The position numbers and the translations under genes are program-made. A model generated the notes under the pieces. The model was given only the letters and a program-made list of their open reading frames with translations, was not told the DNA's origin and did no database searches. Shown in pieces: positions 9,812-19,916 of a DNA stretch of 26,004 nt (its first letter is position 1; each line of letters starts with the position of its first letter). The DNA is from Chara braunii (Eukaryota; Streptophyta; Charophyceae; Charales; Characeae): assembly GCA_003427395.1 (NCBI GenBank), contig BFEA01000568.1, forward strand, positions 73,523 to 99,526, given 5' to 3'.

Positions 9812-10020
9812 ACCACCAGGATGTTTCCCAGCCATTTTTTTTAACATGTGGTGTGCATGCTGCCGCATCGGGTGGGATGTTCCACGGTGCCGTTTCATTG
9901 CACATCCACCCACGCAAAGCTGGTTGCCGGGGAGGCCTGTTTTGCCTGGGTGGATGTCCAGCAAAACAGTGCCCCAGTCTCTGGGAAAATGGCTGGGAAA
10001 CGTACGAAGGAAAACTGAAC
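9808..10020. mobile_element. TTAA-bounded foldback element
   Basis: The left end TTAAACCACCAGGATG is followed by TTTCCCAGCCATTTT, which recurs inverted at the right (AAAATGGCTGGGAAA, about 9988-10002). Inside is a second inverted pair, ACATCCACCCACGCAAA (9902-9918) with TTTTGCCTGGGTGGATGT (9940-9957). It is non-coding, and the right boundary is approximate. Confidence 0.55.
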
Positions 10021-10244
10021 TTCATTAATTTAGCGAAATCATTTCTTCCACAGCTTGTGCCACCAACTTATCTAGACATATGACAGTCGCCTTCAGCAGT
10101 CAGGTCGATTACTTCCTGAGGTGATGTTTTTCAGATCACATGTACATGGCATGCAAACATACACACGGACAGAGTTCAAGACTCCGAATCGCAAGTCCAA
10201 AAAACTCTGAACAGTATATTGCTACATTTAAGCTCATAACCCGG

Positions 10245-10310
10245 CGGGTATGGCACGCCGACCGGTTTCAACCACCGCCATGCGGTCTCGTCAGGGGAAC
10301 AACCTTCGTC
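10245..10310 (-). ncRNA. hammerhead-ribozyme-like motif in pseudo-LTR
   Basis: The minus strand carries CTGACGA (10294-10288), then GACC and GGTT able to pair around a 10-base loop (stem II), then GAAA (10269-10266), then CCGGTC. The last gives a palindromic ACCGGT as a minimal stem III and GTC as the cleavage triplet (10262-10260). This matches the core CUGANGA / stem II / GAAA / NUH. Stem I is short (CC with GG next to the core) with a possible outer GGT/ACC pairing. Minimal hammerheads with very short, often self-complementary stem III are known in PLEs. The motif is on the coding strand, as expected. Confidence 0.6.
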
Positions 10311-10433
10311 AACCCTCATACTAGTCCAACTAATCCACAAACCCACCTCTGTCGTTTGTCCTGCGACATCTCCAGAAATGTCCGCAGGTCCGTCGGCATC
10401 GGACCCAAAAAGAGTTTTGTCATGGCAATAATC

Positions 10434-10443
10434 CTATATATAG
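10434..10443 (-). promoter_or_regulatory. TATA-like element in pseudo-LTR
   Basis: CTATATATAG lies upstream of the hammerhead motif in minus-strand sense and is conserved in the other repeat at 15523-15532. It is a candidate Pol II core promoter for the element. Confidence 0.4.
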
Positions 10444-10634
10444 ACCAAGAAGCAAAACTAGCAGCCGGTAGTACTGCGGAACAACACCAACCAAAACAAT
10501 TATCTCGAAAACAAAAAGGCAAGAAAATAAAACAACAAAAAACAGAACAACAAAGGGAGGGGTCCTAGTTGTTTTTGCCCGCAACAGCACCCCCATCCAC
10601 CTACTGTAACCTCCCACCAAGGCCACATTGTCAG

Positions 10635-10899
10635 GCCGACAGACAAAGGTACAGAAGAGGTAGGTCCAAAAATGGTGCCAGCCCAGAACCAGTAAATCCA
10701 TACGTCAGCTACAGGCCCTGTCCGAGTAGTCGGGAAAGTCAAGACCAGATTGCTATCTAACCTTGTCCCATCGTCCCGACGGATCCCTTGCCCAGTCCCT
10801 ACAGGCTAAATGTTCACAAAACAGTCAAAGCGCACACACACACACCTCGAAGAGGTTGCAAGCAAGCTGCATCGACTCAATATGTAACTAATTATGCAT
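10635..10899 (-). other. 3' untranslated part of the PLE
   Basis: This is the stretch between the last RT stop (10900-10902) and the downstream pseudo-LTR. I see no domain in it. Confidence 0.4.
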
Positions 10900-11350
10900 T
10901 CAATTCACTGTCGCCGACCAGATCCGATCCCTTCCGACAGCGAAACAGCGAATCACCCGCTCGACAAACAAAGGCGGGAAGTCCATACGCGACTCCCTCA
11001 TCAGATCCAACACCCACATAGGTATCAGCCATCTCCGATTCGTATTTCGGTCAATGCGATGCAGTTGGCCCGTCAACACTGCGCTCTGCGCTCTTCTGGA
11101 GCTTACTGCCCCAAGAACAGTATGATTGTCCGTTCTTAAATTCCAATATGTCACTTTCCTAGATTGATTGTACATTCAAGTCACCTGGGAACAGCCAACA
11201 TAAGGTGGAATGGCATCGACCACCATCCACGTTCCCAGGAAGTCCCATTCACCCAGTCCATCATCAGTCCTCTTCAGCTGTAGATTACTAGGATAGCACT
11301 CCTCGAAAACTTCCCTGATCTCGTCTACTGTCATCGAACTCCTATGCTGC
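10900..11350 (-). pseudogene. PLE reverse transcriptase, C-terminal part (motif E and thumb)
   Basis: On the minus strand the frame entering at 11350 reads a VDEIREVFEECYPSNLQL segment and then WDFLGTW. This is the spacing and content found in PLE RTs between the catalytic xxDD and the FLD-type motif E. One in-frame TGA at 11176-11178 interrupts it. The same frame then continues (RKVTYWNLRTDNHTVLG, then GQLHRIDRNTNRR), resembling the PLE thumb with its Tyr/Lys segment and later basic stretch, to a stop at 10900-10902. The N-terminal RT with the catalytic residues is on the opposite strand next door. The two fit in frame at the histidine codon within GCAGCAT. Confidence 0.7.
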
Positions 11351-12937
11351 TGGTGTTGGAAACCCAAGACTGGACCTGATAAGAAATTCTTGCTGGCGAT
11401 CCTGCGTAAACCTTACTGTGTGGGGCTGTTGAAGAAGTGTTCGCTGGAAGCATTGATACGGATGAATGGGGTGGCTGCAGATTTTCAGAAGGCGAGTACA
11501 ACCTCGTTCTTACGAAGGCTAATTTCGCGTGCTGTGAAGGACGTCTACGGATGGAGTCTCAATGCAAGAATGATTGTTAGAATAAAATTCAATGACCGAA
11601 TTAAGTTGGTGGAAGTACGTAAGTTGTTGAACGACAGGATCGAGGAGCTGGAGATTCCTATCTGCATGAAGAACCTGGCACGTAACAACATTCGGATCGT
11701 GAGGGTTAAGAACCCCTCGATAGCCCGTTTGTTGCACAATCAGCGCTCCTTTGCGAAAGCGGAAGTGCTTACCTGTGCTTGCACAGGTCTTCCCTACCCT
11801 CGGGTAGGAGATCACGTGCGGTAGACTGCATGAGTTGGAGGACGTGGATCCTCTAATCTTCAACGCGGATAATGTACCGAGACATAATCATCCCAATCAT
11901 GGGGTATTGCTGGGACAGAAGATGATTGAGGGAATTCGATCATGGGCTAATTTTCGTGGACAGGCACCAGCGATCAGTGGAGGCGACGTAGCACATTGCA
12001 TGACTGCGGTGACAAATGAAAATACGCGTTTTATTGACGTTGACAGAGTGATGGAGATTAAGGCACGTTTGAATGCTTGGTGTTGACCCCTCTGGATAGA
12101 AATCCAAGGGAGACGCTCGTGCTATGTCCTAAGGTCTATTTCGATGCCATGATGGACCTTTTTGTCAGCAGTCTTAACTATGTGGTGATGAGTAAGGTGG
12201 AGGATGATGTGAGGATCAGTATGAGGGAGGAAGCGAAGATAAGGGGACTATCGTCGTTTGTAAGATGGGATAAGAAAGAGAAATTCGGGGAAGCTCACGT
12301 GATTCCAAAACACAAGGATTTGACAAGGTTACGGCTGATCCGCCCCACATATGTGGAACCTACTGTGAGGACTTGTAAAGTAGTAGTCAAGGCGCTTAAT
12401 CACTTATTGAACACCCTTCCTATGTGGTGGCATTTTAACCTGCAGTCGGTATCTGAGGTGGTTCCTAGACAGGAGTCGATAAACAGGAAGATTGGGCAGA
12501 AGATCGAGAGTAACTTGCCACCGTTCGTGATGTCATACGACATCAACGACGTGTTTAGCAAATTACCGCACATCGATATCGTCGAGGCCGTGAACTGTAT
12601 GGTGGATTACCATCTCAGTAAGGGCCGAGAGAATGTGCGTGTTAATACGAGGGGTAAGGGCTGTTCTTTCGGACGGATGACTTGTGATGATCACTGGCGT
12701 TTGATCAGCTTACTAATGATTAAGACGCTCGTACATTTTGAATTGAGGCATACATACACACGTGCTACAGGAGTGTTGTTGAAGCAGGTGGTGGGCATTC
12801 CGACGGGAAAAAGCACAAGCCCACCACTAGCGTGTATTATGTGTGCATTTGCTGAATTCCGATTTCTGCAAGGATTGGGCAAAGTGGGTTGGGATGTTTT
12901 CGGTCTGCGATTGATGGATGACGTTAATTTGCAGCAT
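11342..12937 (+). pseudogene. PLE reverse transcriptase, main part through catalytic MDD, inverted
   Basis: This would copy element RNA into DNA. The plus strand reads three pieces: residues ending GDHVR with a TAG at 11822-11824 (frame 2), then HELEDVDPLIF onward (frame 3, to about 12085), then frame 2 again from about 12074. Each change is a one-base shift; one sits exactly at the TAG. In the last piece the RT motifs are in order: DRNPRETLVL (PLE N-terminal block), HVIPKHKD, VMSYDINDVFSKLP (motif A, catalytic Asp about 12539), LLKQVVGIPTGKSTSPPLA (motif B, about 12788-12844) and LRLMDDVN (motif C, MDD at 12914-12922). Similarity stops at the His codon 12935-12937, and the following ~35 residues are not RT-like. 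Motif E and thumb are found on the minus strand at 10900-11350. It is inactive. Confidence 0.75.
11344..12937. other. inverted segment inside the PLE
   Basis: The boundaries are ATGCTGC at 11344-11350 and its reverse complement GCAGCAT at 12931-12937. Flipping the segment joins MDDVNLQH in frame to RSSMTVDEIREVFEE. On the other side it joins the linker (RLGGTCC) in frame to WCWKPKTGPDKK. Two independent in-frame junctions at the same 7-bp repeat make a past inversion the simplest reading. An assembly error is the alternative. Confidence 0.75.
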
Positions 12938-13215
12938 GTACCCCCAAGTCGCACTACCGAATCACCAAACGAGTCACGCACTGACTTCCATCCTGCACAC
13001 CAAACGTTACCTCCTTCAGTATGCAAAGTAAAACTCTAGATCCTGACTCCCTCCATATTCGTAAGCAAGCGATAAATCTCCATACTATATTCACCGCCTT
13101 CACCATCTTTGCACGTACTGGTGTAAAGGCTATTGGCTCACGTCGAGGTCCAGCTTCCTGTTGTCTGCTACGCTCCTTACACCCTTTCCTTCTATTGTTC
13201 TTCCCACACTTCTTC
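12932..13215 (-). pseudogene. PLE linker between GIY-YIG and RT
   Basis: In the same minus-strand frame as the GIY-YIG part, readable sequence resumes at about 13130 (YTSTCKDGEGGEYSMEIYRL), crosses a TAG at 13036-13038, and continues with HTEGGNVWCAGWKSVRDSFG and RLGGTCC up to the inversion point. Between 13216 and about 13140 this frame has several stops, while a neighbouring frame is open and basic (RKKCGKNNRRKGCKERSRQQ). A compensated pair of frameshifts is therefore likely. Cys residues near the RT junction (CC, then CWCW across it) could be part of a metal-binding knuckle. Confidence 0.5.
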
Positions 13216-13719
13216 CTACTTTTTCCCGTCGTGTTTAGTATTGGGGACCATCAGCGAATGTAGACTTGCTCCAACGATTACAGTTCCGCCGTCCTGCAAC
13301 AATCCACCATTATGAAGACATAGGATTCGATACTGAACACACGCCACCATCGATATGTGATTATTTCTTAAACCGCGCTTGTAGACGGAAACATGCTAAG
13401 ACGAACAGATGTGAGCACCCCGATTAGTCTGCCCTACATATTGTGCTTTACAAAACGGCGCTGTGAGAACGTACACACAGCTTCGTTTGTCGGGAAATGT
13501 CTGAATCCCTTCCTTGGTGTAGAGAGCTACCCACAATTCCATGCACTTCCATAACCATCTAATCTCCCCTTCTAGGCCTAAGATGATGACAACTAAACGG
13601 CATAGTTTCCCCCTCGACACATTCGAAGCATTTCCCTTGCAAAACTCGATCAAGCGTTTACATAGAAACCATAGCTCCATGATATTACATGCATCCCTTT
13701 TTTCGTCGCTCTCCCCTTC
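13216..13719 (-). pseudogene. GIY-YIG endonuclease domain of the PLE
   Basis: This domain nicks target DNA for reverse transcription in endonuclease-positive PLEs. The minus strand reads CVYVLTAPFCKAQYVGQTNRG (about 13479-13417): the two-strand GIY-YIG core with Tyr-(10 residues)-Tyr-Val-Gly spacing, the first G replaced by C. An in-frame TAG at 13396-13398 follows. The same frame continues HVSVYKRGLRNNHISMVAC, which fits the helix after the core, to a TAG at 13216-13218. Upstream the frame is continuous with the CCHC/SAP part except for a single TAG at 13720-13722. The original product therefore probably joined SAP and GIY-YIG in one chain. Confidence 0.65.
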
Positions 13720-14960
13720 CTACTGTGCTACATCTCCTTCACTCTCGCCAGGTTCGTCCGCAGGTTCCTCCTCGCCATATGCCACCTGGGTACACTTGTC
13801 TGTTAATGCCAAGATAATTTGCATCTTTCTGCTCTCAGCTCCCAGCCGCACGTCCTCTTGAGCACACAAGTGTTTCAACTCTTCGACGTTCAATTTTCCC
13901 AGTACACGAAGAGTATCGGTAACAAACTTCAGTTTACCACACGATCCCGGAGGTGTCGGGATCTTCTTCTTGCTCGTGGTGCACCGACGCGGTATCGACC
14001 CCGTCGGTGAGCGCTTCATCAGAGGACGCCTAACACTCTCTGAAGACGTTGATATCGAAGAGATCTTGTAGTGTAGACGCCTCTTAGCCATCCTCTTCGC
14101 CAACGTTTCCATCGGCGGGCTATCTCCAATAGGTTGATCCGCCACACACTTCCTCTTCTCGAAAATGACAAGTTGCTCGGTACGATTGCTTAGGGCTTCT
14201 ACTTCACTCTCATACGAGTCGTCAGTTCCATCGTCCGACGACATCAACTCCACCTTTTTTTTTGCTTTAGCAGCTCGTTTATCTTCAGCCTCCTGGTGAT
14301 CGCCGCGCTCGGGCAAGTAGACAAGTTTCTCTCCTAATCCCCCAATATGCCTAGATATCTCCATGCGCATTTCCTTCTTCATCTGCTCCCGGTCTTCGAC
14401 AACTTGTCGTAATTTCTTCTCCTCGCGCTTCTTCCGTCGTTCGGCCTCCACACGTGCTTGCTCCTCTGCACACCTCATTTCTTCTTCTCGCCATTTCAGC
14501 TCCAACTTCTCCTGTTTACGCTTGACCTTCTCCTCCTTCTTGTTCTCAACATCCATGTGCTCCTTCATCTTCGCGATCGAGGTCGCTAGTTCATCAATTT
14601 GTCGTCGTAGTAACGGGTCTTCCGAAGTAGCTCTAATCTCGTGAGCTCTCCCGTGTCGCTCAGGCGAGTGCGATCTTCCGTGTGGCATCGTGCTTCTTGA
14701 GCTTCCCTCTCCAACCAGTTTTGGGCACTGCTTACGATAGTGCCCAGGCTCCCACACTCATAGCACACGGGTGTGAAGCGCCTCGGGGGCAGATCACACC
14801 CCCTATCTTGATAGTTGGTACTTCCATAATCCGTAGTATGTTCACGGCTATGGTCTCGACCACTTTCCCACCGGCCATCATCACCACCCTCGCGGCTACG
14901 ATCGCTGTACCGCTCACGATATTCTTCCCGACCAAAGTCAAGTCGGCCCGAGCTCCCCAT
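13720..14960 (-). pseudogene. PLE N-terminal region: CCHC knuckle, coiled coil, SAP-like
   Basis: The minus strand starts MGSSGRLDFGREEYRERYSD (ATG at 14960), an Arg/Ser/Asp-rich segment typical of RNA-binding tails. It then gives CYECG at about 14765-14751. A one-base deletion shifts the frame inside the zinc knuckle; the next frame carries on EPGHYRKQCPKL, completing C-X2-C-X4-H-X4-C. After this come a long charged coiled coil (about 14620-14340, Glu/Lys/Arg heptads), an acidic/Ser-rich region, and a SAP-like motif (LNVEELKHLC..DVRLG....MQIIL) at about 13896-13785. A TAG at 13720-13722 ends this part, in frame with GIY-YIG. CCHC would bind element RNA and SAP DNA. I recall similar CCHC/SAP chains in charophyte repeat proteins. 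Confidence 0.65.
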
Positions 14961-15187
14961 TACCTCAGAGCGGTAACGTGAAAGAGGAAAAGTAAGGAAG
15001 GAAAGTCATCTAACCCTCCAACAGCCATGTGTCACACCTTACACGTGCTACGAGGAAAATCCTAGCGTAACAGCTACTTCGTATACTGGATCTCCATCAC
15101 AAAAATTCAAAGTCATAGAACTAACAACAAATCATGCTCACACACACCCAACCATCATTTCTGAGTACGTTCACATATGCCTTCAAT
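14961..15187 (-). other. 5' leader of the PLE
   Basis: This lies between the upstream pseudo-LTR and the ATG at 14960. No further motif seen. Confidence 0.4.
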
Positions 15188-15339
15188 AGGTTTATTACTT
15201 CCTGAGGTGATGTTTTTCAGATCACATATACAAGGCATGCAAACATACACATGCACATAGTTCCAAGACTCTCTGAATCGCAAGTCCAAAAAAATCTGAA
15301 TAGTATATTGCTATGTACAAACTCATAACCCGACGGGTA

Positions 15340-15395
15340 TGGCACCCCAACCGGTTTAACCGCCGCCACGCGATCTCATCAAGGGGAACAACCTT
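15340..15395 (-). ncRNA. degenerate hammerhead-like motif
   Basis: This is the counterpart of the 10245-10310 motif. Here the core reads TTGATGA (15382-15376) and AAACCGGTT (15357-15349): the first C is T and the G of GAAA is missing. CCCC next to the core can pair with GGGG beyond the cleavage side, a better stem I than in the other copy. It is probably inactive. Confidence 0.45.
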
Positions 15396-15522
15396 CGTCA
15401 ACCCTCATACTAGTCCAACTAATCCACAAACCCACCTCCGCCGTTTGTCATGCGACATCTCCGGAAATGTCCGCAGGTCCGTAGGCGTCGGACCCGGAAA
15501 GAGTTTTGTCATGGCAATAATC

Positions 15523-15532
15523 CTATATATAG
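15523..15532 (-). promoter_or_regulatory. TATA-like element in upstream pseudo-LTR
   Basis: CTATATATAG is conserved between both pseudo-LTRs. In this copy it lies upstream of the coding region and so is the better candidate promoter. Confidence 0.4.
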
Positions 15533-15916
15533 AGCAAGACAAAACTAACAGCCGATAGCACTGCGGAACAACACCAAACAAAACAATTATCTCAAAAACG
15601 AAAAGGCAAGAAAACAAAAACAACAAAAAACAGAACAACAAAAGGAGGGGTCCTAGTTGGTTTTACCCGCAACAGCACCCCCATCCACCTACTATAACCT
15701 CCCACCAGGGCCACATTGTCAGCCATCCGGTTTCTGTTTTCCGCTCCACCTTATAAGACCACCTACCTTCTCTACCTCATGATCATTCTCCCCAATGCAA
15801 CCCCTGCTCCCCAGTCATGCGTCCCTGTTGAATGATAAAAACTTTCTTTTTTTTTATAGCTTAAATAGGCTCCGAACTTGATTCATCCTCTGAACTCTCA
15901 GATGTGTGTATGGGCC

Positions 15917-16057
15917 TTTTTTTTTTTTTTTTAACTTCGTATGTGGGAAACCTACTTAACGAGTGATAAGAGCATCCTCGATAAGTAGGCACCCGGCGTC
16001 GAAGGCTCCATCTATTGGTGGGGAGCTGCACCTGCTGGAAATCGGGTCCATCGTCCC
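15917..16057 (-). repeat. SINE-like element, family S, reverse orientation
   Basis: Poly-T (15917-15932) is followed by GTGATAAGAGCA, GGCTCCATCTATTGGTGGGG and GCTGGAAATCGGGTCCA. These are the blocks of the 25074-25218 copy in reverse complement. Confidence 0.65.
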
Positions 16058-16180
16058 TCTACAATGATGTGATGTGTGTGAGCTGGAAATCGGGTCCAGC
16101 GTCCCTGGTACAATGATGTGATGTGTGCGAGCTGGAAATCGGGTCCAGCGTCCCTATGCAGTGGTGTGTAGCTATGTTCC
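16034..16180. repeat. 48-49 bp tandem repeat, 3 copies
   Basis: GCTGGAAATCGGGTCCA starts units at 16034, 16082 and 16131, each followed by CGTCCC and an ATGATGTGATGTGTG-type spacer. A diverged copy lies at about 16409-16455. It looks like local amplification of the 5' end of the S-family SINE. Confidence 0.8.
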
Positions 16181-16184
16181 ACAA

Positions 16185-16757
16185 TCAGGAACTGTCGGTA
16201 TATCTACATCAATCCATACATGCCATCGTCCAATCTATCTGTAATCTTTCATCGATAAAACATGTCCCCTGAAGGGAAAACCCTATCCCCTAACCTAGCA
16301 TATCACCATAGCAAGCGAGGCGTCAAGCCTAATTCTATCAATCAAGCCAGAAATTGAACCCTAACACAGATATGAAGGGAAACCCCATAATAGATGTACT
16401 GTATGTGAGCTGGAAACCGAGTCCAGCATCACTATGCTATGATGTTATGATGTGTGCAGCCAGTCTGTATATGATCTTGGCTCACCTGCATCTCCGAAGA
16501 GAGCAGAGGCATTGATTACTTCCCCACGCAGGGAAAGGATCGACCTTTTGCTCATTAATCAGATATCCCTATTCAATGATGTGAATAAATGTCATATCGC
16601 TCATATACTCACTAGCAAAGAAAAAACATAATCACCAACAGTCCTTTCATGATTAAGAGTTGAGGGTTTGAGAGATGAGCGACGATCAACCCTAATCAAC
16701 ACAGGGAGAGTACTCACTGACTCTACTTGCTTTGAGTTCTCTTTTTTTTTTTCTGTC
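16185..16757. other. unassigned DNA
   Basis: No coding signal. It holds one diverged SINE-end copy (about 16409-16455) and ends in a poly-T tract directly before the next TTAA element. Confidence 0.45.
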
Positions 16758-17043
16758 TTAAGCCACCAGTACTTGGCCCAACTATCGGCCGCGGAAAAAA
16801 ATAGAGTAGAAACGTTTCTAGTCGGATGAATATGGGTGCTCCTGTTGTAGCCCATACGTTTCCTCAAATCGTGGCGCGTTAACGGGCACGATTCTAGGAA
16901 GTACTGGTGGTACTAGTACTTGGAAAAATTAGAGTAGAAACAGTTCTAGTCGGATGAATTTGGGCGCTCATGTAGTTGCCCGTATGTTTCCTAAAATTGT
17001 GGCGCGTTGACGGGAACGATTCTAGGAAGTACTGGTGGTTTAA
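16758..17043 (+). mobile_element. TTAA-bounded MITE family A, two copies in tandem
   Basis: The first unit (16758-16911) starts TTAAGCCACCAGTACTTGG and ends GGAAGTACTGGTGG. A second unit follows at once (TACTAGTACTTGG), lacks the first ~25 internal bases, and ends GTACTGGTGGTTTAA at 17043. Both share TAGAGTAGAAAC and TCTAGTCGGATGAA with the copy at 625-783. Confidence 0.75.
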
Positions 17044-17628
17044 ACCACCACTACCCCCGCCGGCCTAAAATGGACTTTCCTAGCCTTACGGACCGGGTTC
17101 GTAGGGGGGGCGGCGACCGGTAGGCGTAGGCGGGTCCGGTCCAAGAATTTTCAAGCACGAACTTTGGCATTTTTTCGCGCTCATAAAAATTGGCAAAACA
17201 AATCTGAAAATTTGATATCCTGTAGATTAGGCCGTGATCTTTCCAGGAAAGATATCAAAAAAATGAAAACGAAAAATTTATACCGTGAAGTAAATGTCAC
17301 GCTGTTTCGTCACATTTTCCAGTTTTGCTACTCTACAATGTATGGGCCAACGGGAAAAGTAACCCAACTCTCACGATTTTTTGCGATCAGAAGGATGACC
17401 TAACAACTCTATAAATTGGAGGGTCCGTAGATTTTGTCGTGATCTTTACAGGAAAAATATATATTTTTTTTAAATCATTTGAACCGCGAAATAAATTGCG
17501 GGGGAATTTCAACGCATTTTCGAATTTTGCCACTCCGCCAATTATCCCCCACTGTGCTAGCGGTAGCCCTCATGGACCTGTGTTACCGGTTCCCCCTAAT
17601 TTATAACGGCGGGGGTGTGGTGGTTTAA
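17040..17628. mobile_element. TTAA-bounded element, 589 bp
   Basis: It starts TTAAACCACCACTACCCCCG and ends CGGGGGTGTGGTGGTTTAA, sharing TTAA with neighbours on both sides. The interior holds two diverged direct repeats about 205 bp apart (from GTAGATTAGGCCGTGATCTT at 17222 and GTAGATTTTGTCGTGATCTT at 17427). A 79-codon open frame inside shows no domain and is not called. Confidence 0.7.
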
Positions 17629-17780
17629 ACCAGCACTACCATTCTCATATGTGGGGCCCCAGGCCTCAAATTCAAATTCGGCCACCACAATGAAAAATAT
17701 CGACAGCGGCGTGGCGGCTATTTTTCAGGAGTAGGCTATGAGTCGCCCGCGCCGACATATGGGAAAGGTAGCGGTGGTGC
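17625..17780. mobile_element. TTAA-bounded MITE, fourth unit of the chain
   Basis: The left end is TTAAACCAGCACTACC, followed by CATATGTGGGG. The right end is CATATGGGAAAGGTAGCGGTGGT. Inverted similarity extends inward past the CATATG. The right flank is no longer TTAA. Confidence 0.6.
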
Positions 17781-18027
17781 AAGGAAAATGAGCAATAGCG
17801 AGATGACAATATTCAGATTGCACAATCACATTGAAAGCCAGATCGTATCACAATGTTTAGAAACCAGCATTGCACCAATATGACACCAATGGAGAATCGT
17901 AGTACTGAAAACCAATGTTAATGAGAGCTTGCTCTCGCCACCACCAACATATGTATCCAGTTCCTATCTCCCTACTTGGCGCTCGACGCCCAGCCTACTC
18001 CCTACACAGCTACTACTAGCCTACTAA
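17781..18027. other. unassigned DNA
   Basis: No recognised feature. Confidence 0.4.
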
Positions 18028-18490
18028 TTGACAATGCAACTGTTGACGTCAGCAGCCTCCGAAGTACTTGAAGATGTCGCCCATGCAGACCATCGCCAAT
18101 ACCAGGTATGTGCCCTCACATCATCATCATCATCCTTCTCCCTCTCTCTCCCTCGTCTTACTCCCACGTCCTCCTTCTTGAAACCCGAAGACCACCCCTG
18201 CGCCTCACCGTACATCCAAGCCCGCCAGCTATGGAGGCTGGGCTATGGCACTGCAGCAGCGCCCTCCTCCTTGCACGACCGCACGTGCTTGCACTTCGCC
18301 TCTCAGCACTAGCAGCAGCCCACGAGCTTCAGCTCCAGCAGCGCTGCCGCCAGCATGCGAGTGCCCGAATGCCTGGCCAGGCAGCGAGCTCTTTCCTATA
18401 TGGAAAGAGCCTGGACCCCAAATAAGAAATTGACAGACGAGGCCTCTCGTGATTTGTTAGGCCCGCCTTCACTTAGGCCGGGCACATTTG
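18028..18490 (+). other. weak candidate exon fragments
   Basis: A short frame (QLLTSAASEVLEDVAHADHR) ends at ACCAGGTATGT, a good splice-donor context at about 18101-18108. Further on, a frame reads DRTCLHFAS, loosely like the start of an ankyrin repeat, then after one TAG codes MRVPECLARQRALSYMERAW. The composition is coding-like, but no domain is complete and no acceptor is decisive. It may be a gene fragment or chance. Confidence 0.2.
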
Positions 18491-18733
18491 CAGCAGGGGG
18501 CCCTTAGGCCTGCTGAGGACCCAGATCCTCGCAGTGGTTCCAAAAAAAAAAATAAAAAAAAATAAGGGAATCATCCAAGAGAGGTCTGTTAGCTGTTAGT
18601 GGGGGTGATAAGTTCTCTTACCCATTTGTCAGGGTTTCACTGGAACGAGCAACCAGTTTCCCCCCCGCGGACTTCCAGGCAGCCTCCGTTGTATATTTCC
18701 ACCTTTTCGCTAAGGATGCGCTCGGTCTCTCAT
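18491..18733. other. unassigned DNA
   Basis: It contains an A-rich tract (18541-18565), possibly a retroposon tail. Otherwise nothing recognised. Confidence 0.4.
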
Positions 18734-18866
18734 TTAAACCACCAGATACTTTTGCGAAATGAAAATATACGACCGATCGCAGATTACCGACGGGCCTTCA
18801 GTAGGCGCCTGTGAACCAGCAGGCAAGTCGGCCCGCAAGAGTGAGCAGGTTAAGTAGCGGTGGTGG
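18734..18866. mobile_element. TTAA-bounded MITE
   Basis: The left end is TTAAACCACCAGATACTTTTG and the right end AAGTAGCGGTGGTGGGG, an inverted pair. The right flank has lost TTAA. It is non-coding, about 130 bp. Confidence 0.55.
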
Positions 18867-19120
18867 GGCTACGTGTTGTTCAACGGAGTGTGCGTGATTG
18901 GCTGTCCGTGGTGTGGTGTGCGTTGGGTGTGTGGTGTTGAGTTCAAGGACGCTGCAGCCCTGGAGGTGGGCTGGATATCACGACCGGTATGGATCCAGTT
19001 GTTATAACACCTCCAAGGGTTGTAGTGGTTACGATACTTCGTTCCTGTGGCGGAGGGTGCCGGTTTGAGGCCGTCCATGCACGGCGGGGCATGATGCCCT
19101 AAACACACGTTGTTCAGTAA

Positions 19121-19190
19121 CTACTACTGTCTTCCCCTGAAAAGAACATATGGTCATTATAGCTGTATTTGCGGCAAGTTTCGGTCTAGA
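19121..19190. mobile_element. foldback MITE family D, left half only
   Basis: CTACTACTGTCTTCCCC and TGGTCATTATAGCTGTATTTG match the left arm of 24419-24529. The right arm is absent. Confidence 0.5.
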
Positions 19191-19214
19191 CTCTACATAT
19201 CTATTCGGGAAAAT

Positions 19215-19355
19215 ACACAGGAGCTCAGTCCATACACCTATGGACTATTGAAATACAGACCTGAGTTCGGATCCAGACGGCCCTAGACGACTTCTCAAGG
19301 CCAGTCAGTTATAAATTATCGGCGATTGTGTTAATTCGATGATGGAATCTGAACA
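19215..19355 (+). repeat. tRNA-derived SINE, best plus-strand copy
   Basis: GGAGCTCAGTCCATACACC (A-box region) leads to GGACTATTGAAATACAGACC (anticodon arm), then GAGTTCGGATCC, a good B box. A body with ATAAATTATCGGCG and a GATGATGG tail follows, shared in part with 6795-6895. Confidence 0.6.
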
Positions 19356-19433
19356 CCGTCATCTTTTCAAAAAGGAAAACAGAGGAAGCAAAGAGGCCCT
19401 CGATGACGTTTCAAAAAGGAAAGAGGATAACCA

Positions 19434-19660
19434 GTAGTAGAAGGGAGCCAATGCGTTTTTTGTTTTTTTTTCCCCAAAACACTCTTCGTTCTTCTTTTTT
19501 TTTTAATTTAATGAAGAGGTAGCTACATTCATATAGCTGGGAACCGGGCTCGGCGTCCCGGCCAATCGGGCTAAGCAAGACACTTTCAGCCAATTTAAAG
19601 AGTTTTTTTTTTTTCTTCCCAAAACAGTCTTCATTCTTTCATTTTATAGGCGTAACGGTA
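19434..19660. repeat. T-rich direct duplication and S-family fragment
   Basis: A T run followed by CCAAAACA and CTTCRTTCTT occurs at about 19460-19495 and again at 19602-19640. Between them lies GCTGGGAACCGGGCTCGGCG (19537-19556), like the GCTGGAAATCGGGTCCAGC end of the S family. Confidence 0.4.
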
Positions 19661-19916
19661 GCAGGAGGGAGCAAAAGAATGTGAACATTTGCTGCCAGAA
19701 TTTGATTTCCCCATGCAAAAAACTGTTTTCCATTTTCCTAACATTTTTCCCAGAAAGATCGGCACTCAAACTAGGCCCATGATTCTTTGCAGATTTTTGC
19801 CGGAACTACCGAGTGAAAAAAATAGTCAAGGTCAGCGCACTCGAAGTTTGTGCACACTGCCACCAACTCCCGCCAGCCTACTACCCGCGGCCAGCAAAAT
19901 CACCGTAATCATCGGC

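Larger units (their letters stand above)
10103..10634 (-). repeat. pseudo-LTR, downstream copy
   Basis: It aligns with 15188-15722 from GATTACTTCCTGAGGTGATG-like sequence at one end to GGCCACATTGTCAG at the other, with scattered substitutions and small indels. On the minus strand it runs: TATA-like palindrome (10434-10443), hammerhead-like motif (about 10245-10310), then the end. Direct repeats of this kind flank PLE copies and are not true LTRs. Similarity may extend weakly a few tens of bases further left (ACATATG...CCTTCA). Confidence 0.8.
10103..15722 (-). mobile_element. Penelope-like retroelement (GIY-YIG upstream of RT), rearranged and decayed
   Basis: Two direct repeats (10103-10634 and 15188-15722) enclose an internal region coding, on the minus strand, for a CCHC knuckle, coiled coil, SAP-like motif and GIY-YIG motif. 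The RT lies on the plus strand for most of its length and on the minus strand for its C-terminal part. The RT motifs (DRNPRETLVL, GIPTGKSTSPPLA, MDD, DFLGTW) are of the Penelope kind, not of LTR or LINE kinds. GIY-YIG before the RT in translation order is the permuted arrangement known from green-lineage and protist PLEs (Chlamys/Naiad type). The odd strand of the RT core is explained by inversion of 11344-12937. Frameshifts and stops show the copy is dead. Confidence 0.8.
15188..15722 (-). repeat. pseudo-LTR, upstream copy
   Basis: This is the partner of 10103-10634, in direct orientation. It ends GGCCACATTGTCAG at 15709-15722, after which the two copies diverge. Differences from the other copy are scattered point changes and small indels, which suggests age. 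Confidence 0.8.
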